This document shows, piece by piece, positions 31,357 to 44,443 of a stretch of 64,000 nt of DNA. Below the pieces are notes generated by a model. The model was not told where the DNA came from, made no database searches, and saw only the letters and a list, made by a program, of their open reading frames with translations. Source of the stretch: Musa acuminata AAA Group. Its lineage: Eukaryota > Streptophyta > Magnoliopsida > Zingiberales > Musaceae. Both the position numbers and the translations under genes were made by a program. Position 1 is the first letter of the stretch. Every line of letters starts with the position of its first letter. The DNA lies in the NCBI RefSeq assembly GCF_036884655.1, contig NC_088345.1, positions 20,393,501 through 20,457,500 of the forward strand. Reading direction: 5' to 3'.

Positions 31357-32913
31357 ATGGAATCTGAGGAGGGAATCAATGCTAAATTTGAAGCTTTCGA
31401 GGCACGGTGGAGGATAAGATTTGGACTCTCCTTACCGAATTCAATTTGGGCCAATCACCAAGCCCGAAGAAATCACATCAAGGAGAGAGCTCTGACCAAT
31501 CACATCATGCCCAAAGAGATGACTTCCAAGAGAGGGGAGGCTCTATGACCGACCCCAACTATTCGCGCATGAGAGTGGACTTCCCTAGATGGGAAGAATG
31601 AGACTCAATTGGTTGGATCTCGCATGCGGAGCGATATTTTCGGTACTATAAAACTGCGGATGCATCCATGGTGGAAATTGTAGCTATACATCTTGAAGGG
31701 GATGCCATATAGTGGTTTGACTAGTTTGAATACACTTATGGAGTCCTTTCATGGCGACAATTCAAAGAAGGACTGCTGATCCGCTTCGGACCAACTTATT
31801 ACGAGAATATTGACGGACAACTAGCAAAGATCCGACAAACCTCCACCATTCAGGAGTACCAAACCAGGTTTGAAAGGTTATCTAATCAAACTCATGATTG
31901 GTCTGAAAAACAGCTATTGGGGACCTTTATTGAGGGCTTAAAGCCGAAGATCCGAGGAGAAGTTAAGGTGCGACAACCACACACGCTTATGGCAGCCATC
32001 TCTTTCGCATGACTTCAAGAGGAGCGATTGAACCATGAAGCCCGGAGGACTAGGATCACTCCTCGACCTATAATACTAAAGCCCTTAGCCTCCCCTACTA
32101 TCAACCGAGTCCCTGCACCGAAAAGGTTAACAAGAGAAGAACTTCGGGAGCGATCTGAGAAGGGGTTATGTTGACATTGTGACGAGCCGTGGAGCCACGA
32201 GCATTGCTGTAGAAAAGGGAGACTTCTTATGATTGAACCAGTAGAAGAAGAGGTCATTGAACATCCAGAAGAGAGCCTTGAATATGAAATAGAAGATATG
32301 GAAGAAGAGCCACAACCGACCGACATTATGGTACACGCACTAGCCGGCTACTCAAACCCGCAAACGATGAAAGTTGGAGGCCTTCTCAAACAACAGCTGA
32401 TTACTGTTCTCATCGACACGGGCAGCACTAATAACTTCCTAAATAGTAAGGTTGCTGCTCGGATGGCACTGCATATTGAATGTTGCAGCAAGTTCGATGT
32501 AAAGGTGGCCAATGGCAGAATCCTAAAGTGCGACCAAAGATGCTCGCAGGTGAAACTATTACTACAAGACCAAGAAATTATCACCGATTTCTTCCTCCTA
32601 CCACTTGATGACTATGAGGTAGTGCTTGGTATAGAATGGCTGACTACACTAGGTGATGTCTCTTGGAACTTTTCTAAATTAATTATGAAATTCTATTGTA
32701 AGGGCAAACAGATCATCCTACGCGGGAAGCGCGGAAGCAACGTTACCACTGTTTCAACCCAACGAATGGAGAAACTTTTACACAAGGTAAATAGTGGCTT
32801 TTTGATGCACCTCTAGCATCAACCAAAGGGGAGGAAAATAGAAATTGAAGATCAAAATCTTGCCCAATTGCTTACTGAATTTGCCGACATTTTTGCTGAA
32901 CCATGTGGTCTTC
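31357..32913 (+). pseudogene. gag-pro: Gag-protease of element I, cut by J
   Basis: Starts MESEEGINAKFEAFEAR. A frameshift near 31405 and stops near 31601, 31711, 31720, 32010 and 32173 break the Gag. Recognisable are MRVDFPRWEE, ASMVEIVAIHLEGDAI, the helix-rich retrotransposon Gag core (QLAKIRQTSTIQEYQTRFERL) and a degraded knuckle at about 32170 (HCDEPWSHEHCC). The frame 32229-32816 is open and contains the retropepsin with active site VLIDTGSTNNFLNSK and flap/C-terminal part DYEVVLGIEWL. A stop follows at 32814-32816, then the start of the RT region up to FAEPCGLPP, where J is inserted. The protease would process the Gag-Pol precursor. Confidence 0.9.
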
Positions 32914-32918
32914 CTCCT

Positions 32919-33354
32919 TGATAGAACCCTTGCAGATTCTAAACTTGGGGTTGATCTCTTTAGGGGATCGGCCTCCTTGGAACTCTATAGGGGTTCCTCC
33001 CTCCAAGTTGCTGCTCAAAGGCTGGAGAAAAGATTCATCTATTGCTTATGAAAAGAGGTGGATTACATGACTATTTATAGGGCTTCTAAACCCCAAGTCC
33101 TATTAGGACTCTTACTTAAGACTCCTACTTCTAACCAACTCCTAATAGGACTCCTCCTCAAGACTCATACTTCTAACCAACTCCTAATAGGACTCCAATT
33201 CAAGACTCCTATTCCTTTACAACTCCTTATTCTTCTCTAAGAAACAACCTCCTAACCCTAGCCGACCTCTTCACCTCTTTAATAGGGGTCGGCTTAGGTA
33301 GGTTTTACATGAATGTCCCTCTCAATAAGGACTCTCCTAGTTAGAGTCCTAACA
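32919..33354 (-). repeat. Element J 3' LTR (left copy)
   Basis: Plus-strand start TGATAGAACCCTTGCAG, end GTCCTAACA. Contains two copies of a 42-bp unit (CTTCTAACCAACTCCTAATA...), one more than the LTR of I. Minus-strand TATA box at 33072-33079. Confidence 0.95.
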
Positions 33355-33389
33355 AACCCGGCCTCTTCAAATCAGCCTTGTCCTCGAGG

Positions 33390-36300
33390 CTAACGATTCA
33401 TGAATTTTGGGAATTTGATCTTCAAGTCATCATAGTTTCTCCCAAGTGGCATCTTCTGTTGGTAGGTTCACCCACTGTATTAGCACTTTAGTAGTGGGTC
33501 GTCGTCGTCGAGTCGCGATCCGTCGATCAACAATGGCACTTGGCTGGGTCTAGAGTTCTCCTTGGATAGTCATATTTGGTGGGTGACTTTGGGCTGTCTC
33601 CAAGCACCTATTTACCACTTTTGTCTGGCCGTTGATTTGTAGGTGATATGCCATACTCCTTTTCAATTTAGTACCCTGCATATGGAATAACTTTATCCAA
33701 AATCTGCTCGTGAAGATGCAAGTAGAATTTATCATTAGCACAATGCATCCCTTATAGTGTAATTCTTTTGAGTCCCAATTGTAATGAGCCACGAAGCTTG
33801 GTGCTTCCTCCAATTTTTTTATAATCTTACTAGTCTCTGAATCTTCCTGCCATTCCATCTTAATATCTTCAAGGAAGTCGCTGGTCGGAAGTGAAATGGC
33901 CGAAACTTCAGCTTGCTCGGGTAGCTGCGAAAGCGTATCTGCAAGAACATTCTCTTTCCCCTTTTTGTAAGTTATTTCATAATCAAATCTAAGAAGTTTT
34001 GTTACCCATTTTTGCTGCTCAGGGGATGATATCTTTTGCTCCAAAAAGTACTTGAGGCTTTTATGGTCAATTTTAATTCGAAATCGTCGACCAATCAAGT
34101 AGGTTCTCCACCTCGTTGCTGCGCGCACAATGGCGAGCATCTCCTTATCATATGTTGACTTATTTTGATGGGAGGGAGATAATGCATTGCTAGTGTATGC
34201 GAGTGGTTGACCATCTTGCATAAGAATGACTCCAATTCTGACTCCAAATGCGTCGACCTCAATAATGAAGGGTCAGTTGAAATCTAGTAGTGCTAGCCCC
34301 GGCATCGTCGTCATGGCTACCTTAAGTTTGTTGAAGGCAGCAGAGGCTCTGTCCGACCATTGAAAGACATATTTTTTCAGTAAGGAAGTAAGTGGTGCAC
34401 TGATCTTTCCATAGTTTTTCACGAACTTACGGTAGTAGCCTGTTAAACCCAAAAATCCATGTAGCAATTTTATGTTCCTCGGGGTCGGCCAGTTCTGCAT
34501 TGCTTCTATTTTGGAGGGGTCCACTACTACACCTTCCTCTGATATGATATGCCCAAGATATTCCACCTTCTGTTGAGGAAAGCAAAAATTCGTAGTGGTT
34601 GTTGTGTGTTCAAAAGGTGGTTTTCGGTATGTCTTCTTCGCACACTCGTATTTGATGATACCCGGATCAAAGGTCCAGCTTTGTGAAGATTTGTGCTCCC
34701 TTTCATCTAGCAATTCATCTACTATTAGAATAGAGTATTTGTCCTTGATGGTTATACCATTGAGAGCTCGGTAATCAATAAACAATCGCCATGTTCCGTC
34801 CTTCTTTCGTACGAGGAGCACCAGTAAAGAGTAGGGGTTGTAACTTGGCCAAATAACTCCTGTTTTCAGTATCTCTTTTATAATCCTTTCTATTTCATCC
34901 TTCTGGAGATGTGGATACTGATATGGCTGAGTATTTGCTGGACATTTGCCTGGAAGAATCATTATATAATGATCAAACCGAAGAGTAAGAGGTAGGCTAC
35001 GCGGTTCATCAAATATATCTGAAAATTCAGCAAGCAAAGGAAGTAGATTTGGATCTTCAAATTCTGTTGGCTCTCCCTTAGTTTGTTGCTCAAGTTGTAC
35101 CAAAAAGCCGCTGCATACTTTATGCAAAATCTTCTCCATTTGTTGTGTGCAAATCGTTGTTACGTTGCCCCCACATTTCCTGTGCAATATCACCTGTTTC
35201 CCCTTACTATAAAATTTCATAATTAGTTTCATAAAATTCTAGGAAACATTACCTAATATCATCAATAATTCAATTCTGTGCATGGCCTCATGATCATCAA
35301 GAGGGAGGAGGAAAAAATCTACAATTATCTCTTGGTCCTGCAGCAACAATTTCACCTGTGGGCACCTACGATCACACTTCAAAATCCGTCCGTTGGCGAC
35401 CTTAACGACAAACCTATTGCAATTCTCAATAGGTAAGTTCATCTGGATAGCAACCTTACTGTTTAAGAAGTTATTAGTACTGCCCGTGTCGATGAGAACA
35501 GTGATCGGTTGTTGTTTGAGAAGGCCTCCAACTTTCATTGTTTGCGGGTTTGAGTAACCGGCTAGTGCATGTACCGTAACTTCGGTCGGTTGTGGCTCTT
35601 CTTCTGTATCTTCTTCTTTATGTTCAAGGCTCTCTTCTGGATGTTCAATGACCTCTTCTTCTACTGGTTCAATCATAAGAAGTCTCCCTTTACTACAGCG
35701 ATGCTCACGGCTCCATGGCTCGTCGCAATGCCAACATAACCGCTTCACAGATTGCTCCCGAAGCTCTTCTCTTATCAACCTCTTTGGTGCAGGGACTCGA
35801 TCGATGGTAAGGGGGGCTGAGGGCTTTAGTATTTCTAGTTAAGGAGTAACTCTAGTCCTCCAAGCTTCATGATTCAATCGCTCCTCTTGATGTCGTGCGA
35901 AAGAGATGGCTGCCATAAGCGTGTACAGTTGTCACGCTTTAACTTCTCCCCAGATCTCCGGCTTCAAGCCCTCAATGAAGGTCCTCAATAGCTGTTTTTG
36001 AGACCAATCATCAGTTTGATTAGATAACCTTTCAAACCTGGTTTAGTACTCCTGAATGGTGGAGGTTTGTCGGATCTTTGCTAGTTGTTCGTCAATATTC
36101 TCGTAATCGATTAGTCTGAAGCGGATCAGCAATCCTTCTTTGAATTATCGCCATGAAAGGACTCCATAAGTGTGTTGAAACCAGTCAAACCATTGTATGG
36201 CATCCCCTTCAAGATGGATAGCTGCAATTTTCACCATAGATGCGTCCACGATTTTGTGGTACCAAAAATATCGCTCCGCACGCAAAATCCAACCAATCGG

Positions 36301-36549
36301 GTCTCCTTCTACCCATCTAGGGAAGTCCACCCTCATGTGTAGATGGTTAGGATCAATCATAGAACCTCCCCTCTTTTGGAAGTCATCTCTTCGGGCTTGG
36401 TGCGATTGGGTAGAGCTCTCTCCTTGATGTGATTTCTTCGGGCTTAGTGGTCGGCCCAATCTGAGTTCAGTAAAGAGTGTCCGAATCGTATCCTCCATTC
36501 GTGCCTCAAAGGCTTCAAATTTAGCATTGATTGCCTCCTCAGATGCCAT
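33390..36549 (-). pseudogene. gag-pol: Gag-Pol remnant of element J
   Basis: Starts with ATG 36549 (MASEEAINAKFEAFEAR). The Gag part is broken between about 36145 and 35778. Then come the knuckle CWHCDEPWSREHRC, EPVEEEVIEHPEES, and retropepsin with VLIDTGSTNNFLNSK (frame 35778-35239). In the frame 35232-34273 the RT runs from LRFDHYI through DYRALNGITIKDKY to VDELLDE. It then jumps to FPQQKVEYLGHIISEEG, so the palm with the YxDD/FxDD centre is deleted. RNase H follows (frame 34221-33550: YTSNALSPSHQNKSTYDKE). Integrase is reduced to a few residues around RFWIKLFHMQGTKLK. A chromodomain tail (VDRRIATRRRRPTTKVLIQW) ends at a stop at 33390-33392. Cannot mobilise itself. Confidence 0.9.
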
Positions 36550-37867
36550 AGTATATGCCTCCAAATCTGTGATGTTATGATCTCTCTTTTGTTGTCGGGT
36601 TAAAGGCGTGTATAGGTTGAGAGAGGTGATGGTCGAAAGGGTTGGCGGATTGGTAGATGTAGGCTATAGTTTAGGCTTGTTTTGTGACTGTTTTGGGTGT
36701 AGTTTGAGGGTGGGGTTTAGTAGAGTTTTAGGACTGTGGATGAAAGTTTTTGATCTGTGGTAGCTGGTAGCAAAGGTTTGATAGAAATCAGTGGAAGTTG
36801 CAGCCAGTATGTGCTGTCTTGTAAGAGCAGAATTGTCGTCGAAGAAACAGAGGTTTCTCGACGTAATTTCTACCAAAAACTTGAGAGAATTGAGGAGGGA
36901 ATTGATAGCAAAATCACAGTTTATATGACAGCAAGGAAGACTAATTTAACCAAGAAAATTTTGGCAGTATAACAGCAAGGAAATTGGTGCAAGTTGCGAT
37001 AGCAGAATTCTCGTCGAAAAATTTCAACGGCTTACGATGAAAATTTGTAGCAACACAAAATCATTTTTAGAGATGAATTCCTCAATAGATCAATCTTAGA
37101 TGGAAGCTGAGATGATCTATGAAGTGTATAAGAAATTTCATTCAAAAAAGATTACAAATAGATGGGTTAAGGCAACAATATGCGGCTGAAATTTTCTGCA
37201 GCATAGATTTTTAAGTATAGCAGATTGGACGTAAAAGATCAGTAGTTTATATTGAGAATTTTTTTATGAAACCAAAGAGAAATCTACTATTAGGAAGTGT
37301 CAAAGCTATCATAAAAATTTTATAGAGATTTGGATAGAAACAAAGTAGTATCAAGATCAAACAAATAGTGCTATGCGGCTGAAATTTTACGGTACAGATT
37401 TTCAAGTATAGTAGATTAGATGTAAAATATCAATGGTTTATATTGAGAATTTTTTGACAAAACCAAAGGGAAATCTGCTGTTACGAAGTGTCAAAGATGT
37501 CATAAAATTTTGAAGAGATTTGGATAGAACAAACACAGTAGCAAGATCAAACAGACGGTGCTATAAGGTTGGAATTCTGCAATATATCTTTCATCGTAGA
37601 GATGAAAACTTTATGACGAAAAGTTTATGCAGCAATATAGGAATAATTTTTTTGGGATTTTCAAATAAGGATAACTAAATTGCAGCAGCAGTAAGGTAGA
37701 AAACCAGAACCTGTTGCAATTCACGGGGAGATCAAAGAATGATCCGTGGTGGTGGAGATGATGGCGGAATTTGGCAACGATCTCTTAAGAAATTGTGGAA
37801 ATTGCTTTGGGTGGTTGTGGAGGGTTGATGGATGGCTGTGGAAGGGCAGCGAGATGCCAAGAACGCT
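36550..37867 (-). other. Leader of element J
   Basis: Noncoding stretch between primer site and gag, homologous to the leader of I (30582-31356) but longer. A block around 37195-37350 recurs at 37375-37530 (shared GAAATTTTNNGCTGAAATTCTGC-like and GTATAGCAGATT words), so a tandem duplication of roughly 180 bp is likely. Confidence 0.6.
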
Positions 37868-37879
37868 GCTCTGATACCA
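37868..37879 (-). other. Primer-binding site of element J
   Basis: GCTCTGATACCA, the reverse complement of TGGTATCAGAGC, two bases from the right LTR. Confidence 0.93.
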
Positions 37880-37881
37880 AG

Positions 37882-38317
37882 TGATAGAACCATTGCAGAT
37901 TCTAAACTTGGGGTTGATCTCTTTAGGGGATCGGCCTCCTTAGAACTCTATAGGAGTTCCTCCCACCAAGTTGCTGCTCAAAGGCTGTAGAAAAGATTCA
38001 TCTATTACTTATGAAAAGAGGTGGATTACATGACTATTTATAGGGCTTCTAAACCCTAACTCCTATTAGGACTCTTACTTAAGACTCCTACTTCTAACCA
38101 ACTCCTAATAGGACTCCTACTCAAGACTCCTACTTCTAACCAACTCCTAATAGGACTCCTACTCAAGACTCTTATTCCTTTACAACTCCTTATTCTTCTC
38201 TAAGAAATAACCTCCTAACCCTAGCCGGCCACTTCACCTCTTTAATAGGGGTCAACTTAGGTAGGTTTTACATCAATGTCCCTCTCAATTAGGACTCTTC
38301 TAGCTAGAGTCCTAACA
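37882..38317 (-). repeat. Element J 5' LTR (right copy)
   Basis: Same length as the left copy, with the same two 42-bp units. Minus-strand TATA box at 38035-38042. Confidence 0.95.
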
Positions 38318-38322
38318 CTCCT

Positions 38323-38996
38323 TCTCGACAACATGACCATCGAATTCCAATCCTTCCGGGCAAGCCACTAGCGAACACTCAACCGTACTAATATCCTCAC
38401 CTCCAAAAAGATGAAATTGAAAAGATCGTAAAGGAGATGCTTGAAACAGGGGTGATTCGGCTAAGTTGCAGCCCCTATTCCTCACCAATGCTACTTGTAC
38501 ACAAGAAGGACGAAACATGGTGGATGTGCATCGACTACCGAGCTTTAAATGACATCACCATCAAGGACAAGTACCCAATACCAGTGGTGGATGAACTTCT
38601 TGATGAATTAAATGGAGCTCGAATCTTCACAAAGTTGGACCTCCGATCCGATTACCACCAAATTTGTGTATGTGAAGATGACATTCCAAAAACTGCATTC
38701 CGCACACATGATGGTCATTATGAATTCTTAGTAATGCCTTTTGGACTCACTAATGCTCCTTCAACCTTTCAAAGTCTCATGAACGATATTTTTCGGAGCT
38801 TCTTTGCAAATTTGTACTGGTATCTTTCGATGATATTCTCATTTACAGCCCTTCTCTTGAGACTCATTTTCAGCATTTACGGATTGTTCTAACAATCCTT
38901 TGGGAGAATACTCTTTTTGTTAAGAAACCAAAGTGTTGCTTTCTCCAGCAAAAAGTAGAGTACCTTGGGCACATAATATCAGAAGAAGGAGTGGCG
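38323..38996 (+). pseudogene. pol: RT part of element I between J and F
   Basis: Open frame 38437-38892 with gypsy RT motifs: [53 protein letters not shown] and [19 protein letters not shown] frameshift close to 38810 moves the catalytic FDDIL motif (near 38828-38842) into another frame. The sequence then continues with QQKVEYLGHIISEEGVAVD and is cut by element F at 39001. It makes cDNA in an intact element; here it is inactive. Confidence 0.9.
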
Positions 38997-39001
38997 GTAG
39001 A

Positions 39002-40581
39002 TGTTAGGATCGGAGCGACACTAAGAGGGGGGGGGGTGAATTAGTGTAGCGGATTAAAACGTCGGTTTTGACAAAATCTTTCGTACGATAAAAAATCGAA
39101 CCTGAAAAGCTTAATAACTTAGAAGCGTATGGAAGCATAGTGACTAAGTAAAGTAGTTTGCAGTATGTAAATAGCAAGAATAAAATGCAAACCAGAGAAG
39201 ACGGTAGTTTATAGAGGTTCGGTCAATCGTGACCTACATCCACTCCTCCGATTCCTCTTCCGTCGAGGCCACCGGCATCCACTAATGATCTTCCTTTACT
39301 AGGCGAAGATCAACCTCCTTCTTACACCCCTCTTACAACCTCTTACAAGTGGTTCACCCTTTTACAAAGATTTCAATGAAAAGAAAGGAGGTGAACACTC
39401 AAGCTATTGAAAACAAGACTTTTCCTAAAGCTTTTCTTAACTTCTAGCTTCTCAAAAGGTTGTATTCTCTCCTGAGAAATGAGGGGTATTTATAGGCCTC
39501 AAGAGGATTCAAATTTGGGCTCCAAAATTTGAATTCTCTTTGGGTTCCCGATGCTGGCGGTGCCACCGCCTGTCAGTGGCGATGCCACCGCCCAGCGCTC
39601 GGGTGCTGGACGGTGCAACCGCCCAGCCCAGGAGGTGTCACCGCCCAGCTCTCGGGTGCTGGGCGGTGCCACCGCCTAGGCCAAATCAGCTCACTGGTTG
39701 GGCTCCAAACTTGGCCCAAACCAGTCCGAACTCGGGCCCAATTGGCCCCTACTTGGGTTATAGGATTAACACCTAATCCTAACCCTAATTAACATACTAA
39801 CTATGAATTTAAAGACATTTTCTAAGCTATTACAAAGTTCGTAAGTCAAGACTTCTTCCAGCGAGCTTCCGACGAACTTCCGACGGTCTTCCGATAAATT
39901 CTCGAAAAATATTCTGCGGACTCCTGGCAAGCTCCTAGACTTCACGATTTGATCTTGGCGAGTTCCAACGAGCTTCTTCGGCAAGCTCCGATCTTTCTTG
40001 GTGAGCTCCGCAAACTTCCAATGAACCTTCTGGTGAGCTTCCGAAAAACCCTTCGGCAAGCTCCCTACTCATTCTCGGCTAGTTCCGGTAACATTCCCGA
40101 TGAACCTTTGGACTTCCGTCGAACTCTCGAACTCCCAACGAATCCTTCGCGCTTGACTCTGTCACTTTGTTTTGCTTTATGTCTTTATTATTATCATAGT
40201 TAATCCTGCACACACAAGCAAAAACTCTACTCTGATCTAGACAATTATTATAAAGCGAATTGACATTCTGTTGCTCGGCACGTCATTGGTTGGCGCTTCG
40301 TCCGATTCTTCGGCGCATCATCCTCTCTTGCCGCTTATTGCCCAATTGGCGGTTGACCTCCGCAACGCCGATATCCTTGGCGCAATTCCGCTCTTGGCCC
40401 AATGCCCAATGTCCGAAGCCTTCTGTCATCCAATATCCTAACGTGATCTCCTCCGGCGCAACGTCAATTCCTCCTTCCTTAATTGTCTAATCCTGATCGA
40501 GTAGACCCGCATCACTCAAAATACAGTTAAACATAAATATAATTATCAATTGGTTTCATCATCAAAATACGAGATTCAACA
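39002..40581 (-). repeat. Element F 3' LTR (left copy)
   Basis: Plus-strand start TGTTAGGATCGGAGCG, G tract 39029-39036, minus-strand TATA box 39487-39494, repeat boxes 39553-39690, end GAGATTCAACA. One box copy more than the right LTR, accounting for the 20-base net length difference (22 bases at about 39570 plus small changes). No 18-bp minisatellite. Confidence 0.93.
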
Positions 40582-43448
40582 ATCTCTCCCTTTTTGATGA
40601 TGACAACCAATTGATGATGGAGTTAAACTTGACTCCCGGAGTTTAAACAAACTCCCCCTATCAATATGCCATATTGATAGAACCTTGAATTCAAACTGAA
40701 TTCAAGTCATTGCAATATTCATCATGAATACTTGCAACACGTCATTATGAACTCATGCATAGACTTATGCATATCATGTCATCAACATACTTCTCCCCCT
40801 TTGTCATCAACAAAAAGGAGAAGTACAACTATTCTTTGTGTTTGTAATATAAGTTCAACTTATTGCATGAAAAACATAATATTAAGTTTTATCATCATGC
40901 AGTTTTGAAGCTAGAAAATTTAGCAAGTAATGCATCATGCTTAGGACATTCAAGCTATCAAGTTTTAGATATGCAAGTTTTACAGCATACAATATAGCAC
41001 TTTTGGTAATGTTCAAGATAGCAAGTTCTACATCATGCAAACTAGCAATATTGAGATGTTCAAGAAAGCAACTCTTGCTTCTTGAAATATGCAAATTTGT
41101 CAAGTTTTGCTAGATGTGCAAGTTAGCATTTTTGCCTCTTAAGATAGGCAAGATAGCACATTTGCTTTTTTTGAGATAGCAACTTTTTGCTTCTCTTTAG
41201 ACTACAAGGTAGCAATTTTTACGATATGTAAGTTTCACAATATACAAGCTAGCAAAAATTTCGAAAGCAAATGCAAGATAGCTTTCTTGTGTAAGCTTAT
41301 AATTCTTGCTTCCTATTGCAATGTGCAAGTTGCAAGTTTGGCTTCTTGAGATAGGCAAGATAGCACTTTTGCAATTTTTGTTTCTTAAGATAGGCAAGCT
41401 TGTGATGTTCAAAATAATAAGCTCTTTCTTCTAGAAGTGCCATTTTTGCTTTCTTTGCAAAGTGTAAACTAGCAAAATGTTTGAAAAAGTGATCAAGTTT
41501 TGCAACATACAAGCTAGCAAAAATGTCAAACTAGCAAGAGATAATGTTTTACATGAGGCAAGCAAACAATTTGGCAAATGTTACATTTGCATCTTCTCTT
41601 TTGAGAAGTGCAATTTTTGCTTTCATCTTGAATTATGCAAACTAGTTAGTTTGCCTCTTTTCATGATGTCCACGCTAGAAATTCTTGCTCCCCCTTTGTC
41701 ATTGTAAAAAAAAAGGGAAGACCCTTATATCAATTTTCATATTATAACAAAGGTAAGTATCATTTTTATTTATGCATCATTATATATTCAAATTAAAACA
41801 TACACAATTTCAATAACCTTATTTTTCATGCACGATACCGAAAAATAAATCAATCATCATTAATAAGCATATCATACATGATACTCAAACATTAAAATTT
41901 TCAAGCATTTATCAACATGTTGATCATGATACCAAACATTCATCATTTAAAGCATTCATGATACACATCATATGCAATAAATACATCATGTACATCATTA
42001 TCATAAGTATTGCATACATCATTTTAACTTTATGAATATTTCATCATTGCATGCATCATACCAAAACATTTCAAGTCATGCAAGCCATAAATACAAAGAA
42101 ATCATGTCATGAAGGATAAAATCATTTGAATACCAAAAGACATGATTCATATAGTAAATATCTTCTTTAAATAAAATATCAAGAAAAATCATAGGAGTAC
42201 AAAGAAGAGATCTTGTTATAAAAGAAAAATCAAGTAATAACTCCAAGAACTCACAAGGAAAAATCATCATTCATTTAGAAAATCTCCTCTCAAGAAAATA
42301 TCAAGTAAAATCGTAGAAGATCGATTACTGAGAAATTTTGATTTATAATAAAATCTCATGTATCGAATGTCGAAAAATCAAAATGATGATTTATATAAAA
42401 AAAATATCACAAGTTATATTCAAGAGAAAAATCATCATTCATTTTCAACTTATTCAATTTGTCACATCAATATTTCTTAGATATGCATGATACCAAAACA
42501 TGGTTTTAAATCTTTAACATATAACATACATAAATTGAAAGGAGAAGGGAAGAATTCAAACGTACAAAAATTTCAACCATCTCATAGACAAATGTAAGAC
42601 CAAGTCATGAATCCAAAATTCCATGAATCAAAATGATCATCAAAGGTAATCTCATGTTATTCCAAGAAATCAATATCATGATTTTGATAAAACTCATTTC
42701 AAATTTAAATCATCAAAATCATCAAAATATCAACATTACTTTCAAGAGATTCAAAATGGTATACATAGATTTATCATAATAAACATCAAGATCAATAGGA
42801 TAGAGAAAAATAATTTTTCAAGGAAAAAATATTTTCCTCTTTTTAGTTGTTTCAATTCATATGATTTTATTTCACTTATACCAAATAAAAACATGTATAA
42901 TGTTTAAAACCGAAAGTGTAAGATTTATTACAACAAAGATTAATAAGGCACTTTCATTATGGTAAAAATCAATAATCCATAAATCACAAGATTCATATGC
43001 ATAATTTTGAAATTTATTAAGCATGATCATTATGCATGACACTAAAGCATGGTTTTAAAATGTTTAATATTTTCATTACATCATTATGCAATGGTTTCAT
43101 TGAACATAATTTTGAATGATTCTTATAGATAACTAAAACTTCTTTAGTTTTAATTTATGTGATTGACTTTATATTAGCATGCTCAAGTTTTGTTCTTATG
43201 TCAAAAACATACATCATGTTTGAAAACCAAAGACAAGGTTTAAAAAAAAATATCATCAAGCCTTCCATATAAAAACCATGCATCATCATTGAAAGTTAAT
43301 ATGGAAATCATCAAAATACACATTCTTGCTTCTCAAGCACATATATATGATTATTTAAATCTAACATTTTATTCTATTAACATAAAACATACAATTTTCA
43401 AGAAAAATAATTATTCAAAAGAAAAGAGAAAATGCATCATGGAAAACA
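40582..43448 (-). other. AT-rich noncoding internal region of element F
   Basis: Homologous in plan to C 16929-19681. Pyrimidine-rich complements of polypurine tracts occur at 40582-40594, about 40656-40660, 40792-40802 and 41690-41697. Between 40860 and 41690 CTAGCAAGTTTGC / GCAAGATAGCA-like words are frequent. From 41760 on it is A/T-rich with dispersed ATCATG words and no gene. Confidence 0.75.
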
Positions 43449-44393
43449 TCAAGTAATTTCAAAATAATTCAAGAGAGTTGAGTTACTTACCTTGTAGTCG
43501 AAGCCCGTCAAAGCCCAATTCTCCGTTTCACCTTTGGAAATTCTTGATTCATCCTTGGTTGCCTTCCTCTTCTTTGGCCTCTCCCTCCGTTCAAGTTCAT
43601 TGTTTATTTTAGATTTTTGTTTTGTAAACTTATTAAGATTTAGTGTTCGAAGTTCAAGTTCATCATTGTCCTCATCAGTTGAGTCATTGCTCAAGTGGTA
43701 TTCATTTGTCCGGGGTTCCAAATCCTTCCTATTTTTTGGAAGGTGGTTCAACTGTTCATTGTGTTCATCACGTGCATTGCGCACCATTTCATATGTCATC
43801 AACAAACCAATTAGTTCTTCAAGTGGAAAAATATTTAAATCTTTTGTTTCTTGTATTGCGGTTATTTTAGAGTCCCACCTTTTTGGAAGGGATCTTAAGA
43901 TCTTGCTTACGAGATCAAAATACTAAAAAGATTTACCAAGAACTCTTAGATTATTGACAACATCCGTGAAACGGGTGTACATGTCGCCTATAGTCTCGCT
44001 TGGTTGCATTTGAAAAAGCTCAAAATCATGCAATAAAATGTTAACTTTCGAGTCTTTGACTCTACTAGTTACCTCGTGCGTGATTTCAAGTGTTCGCCAA
44101 ATATCGAAAGTCGCTTCACACGTAGAAATCCGATTGAACTCATTTTTGTCTAAAGCGCAAAATAAGGCATTCATATCCTTTGCGTTTAAAGAAAAATATT
44201 TCTTCTCCAAATCCGACCATTCGTTCATCGGTTTAGAGGGAAGTTGAAAATCATTTTCAATGATATTTCATAAATCCAAATTCATAGAAATCAAGAAAAC
44301 TCTCATTCGAGTTTTCCAATAAGTGTAGTCCAATCCGTTAAACAATGGTGGATGAACAACCGATAAGCCCTCTTGAAAGCCATGAAGAGCCAT
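43449..44393 (-). pseudogene. gag: Broken Gag of element F
   Basis: Start ATG 44393 (MALHGFQEGL). In the first part the Trp of LDLWNII has become a stop (TGG to TGA, near 44270). The frame 44228-43923 carries ALFCALDKNEFNRIST and QPSETIGDMYTRFTDVV and stops after LGKSF. The same frame then resumes and the piece 43805-43449 carries LPKNRKDLEPRT and a lysine-rich tail ending LLNYFEIT. No CCHC knuckle. Two nonsense changes alone separate it from an open frame. Confidence 0.9.
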
Positions 44394-44429
44394 TTCTCTC
44401 GGGTGTAAATCCAAAATGAGAAATACCGG

Positions 44430-44441
44430 GCTCTGATACCA
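44430..44441 (-). other. Primer-binding site of element F
   Basis: GCTCTGATACCA, reverse complement of TGGTATCAGAGC, two bases from the right LTR. Confidence 0.94.
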
Positions 44442-44443
44442 AT

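Larger units (their letters stand above)
32919..38317 (-). mobile_element. Element J: defective Reina-like element inside I
   Basis: Minus-strand element of 5399 bp with two 436-bp LTRs (32919-33354 and 37882-38317) and exact duplications CTCCT (32914-32918 and 38318-38322). Same family as I by LTR and protein sequence, in opposite orientation. Internal deletions have removed the catalytic centre of RT and the core of integrase. It splits I between protease and RT. Confidence 0.95.
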
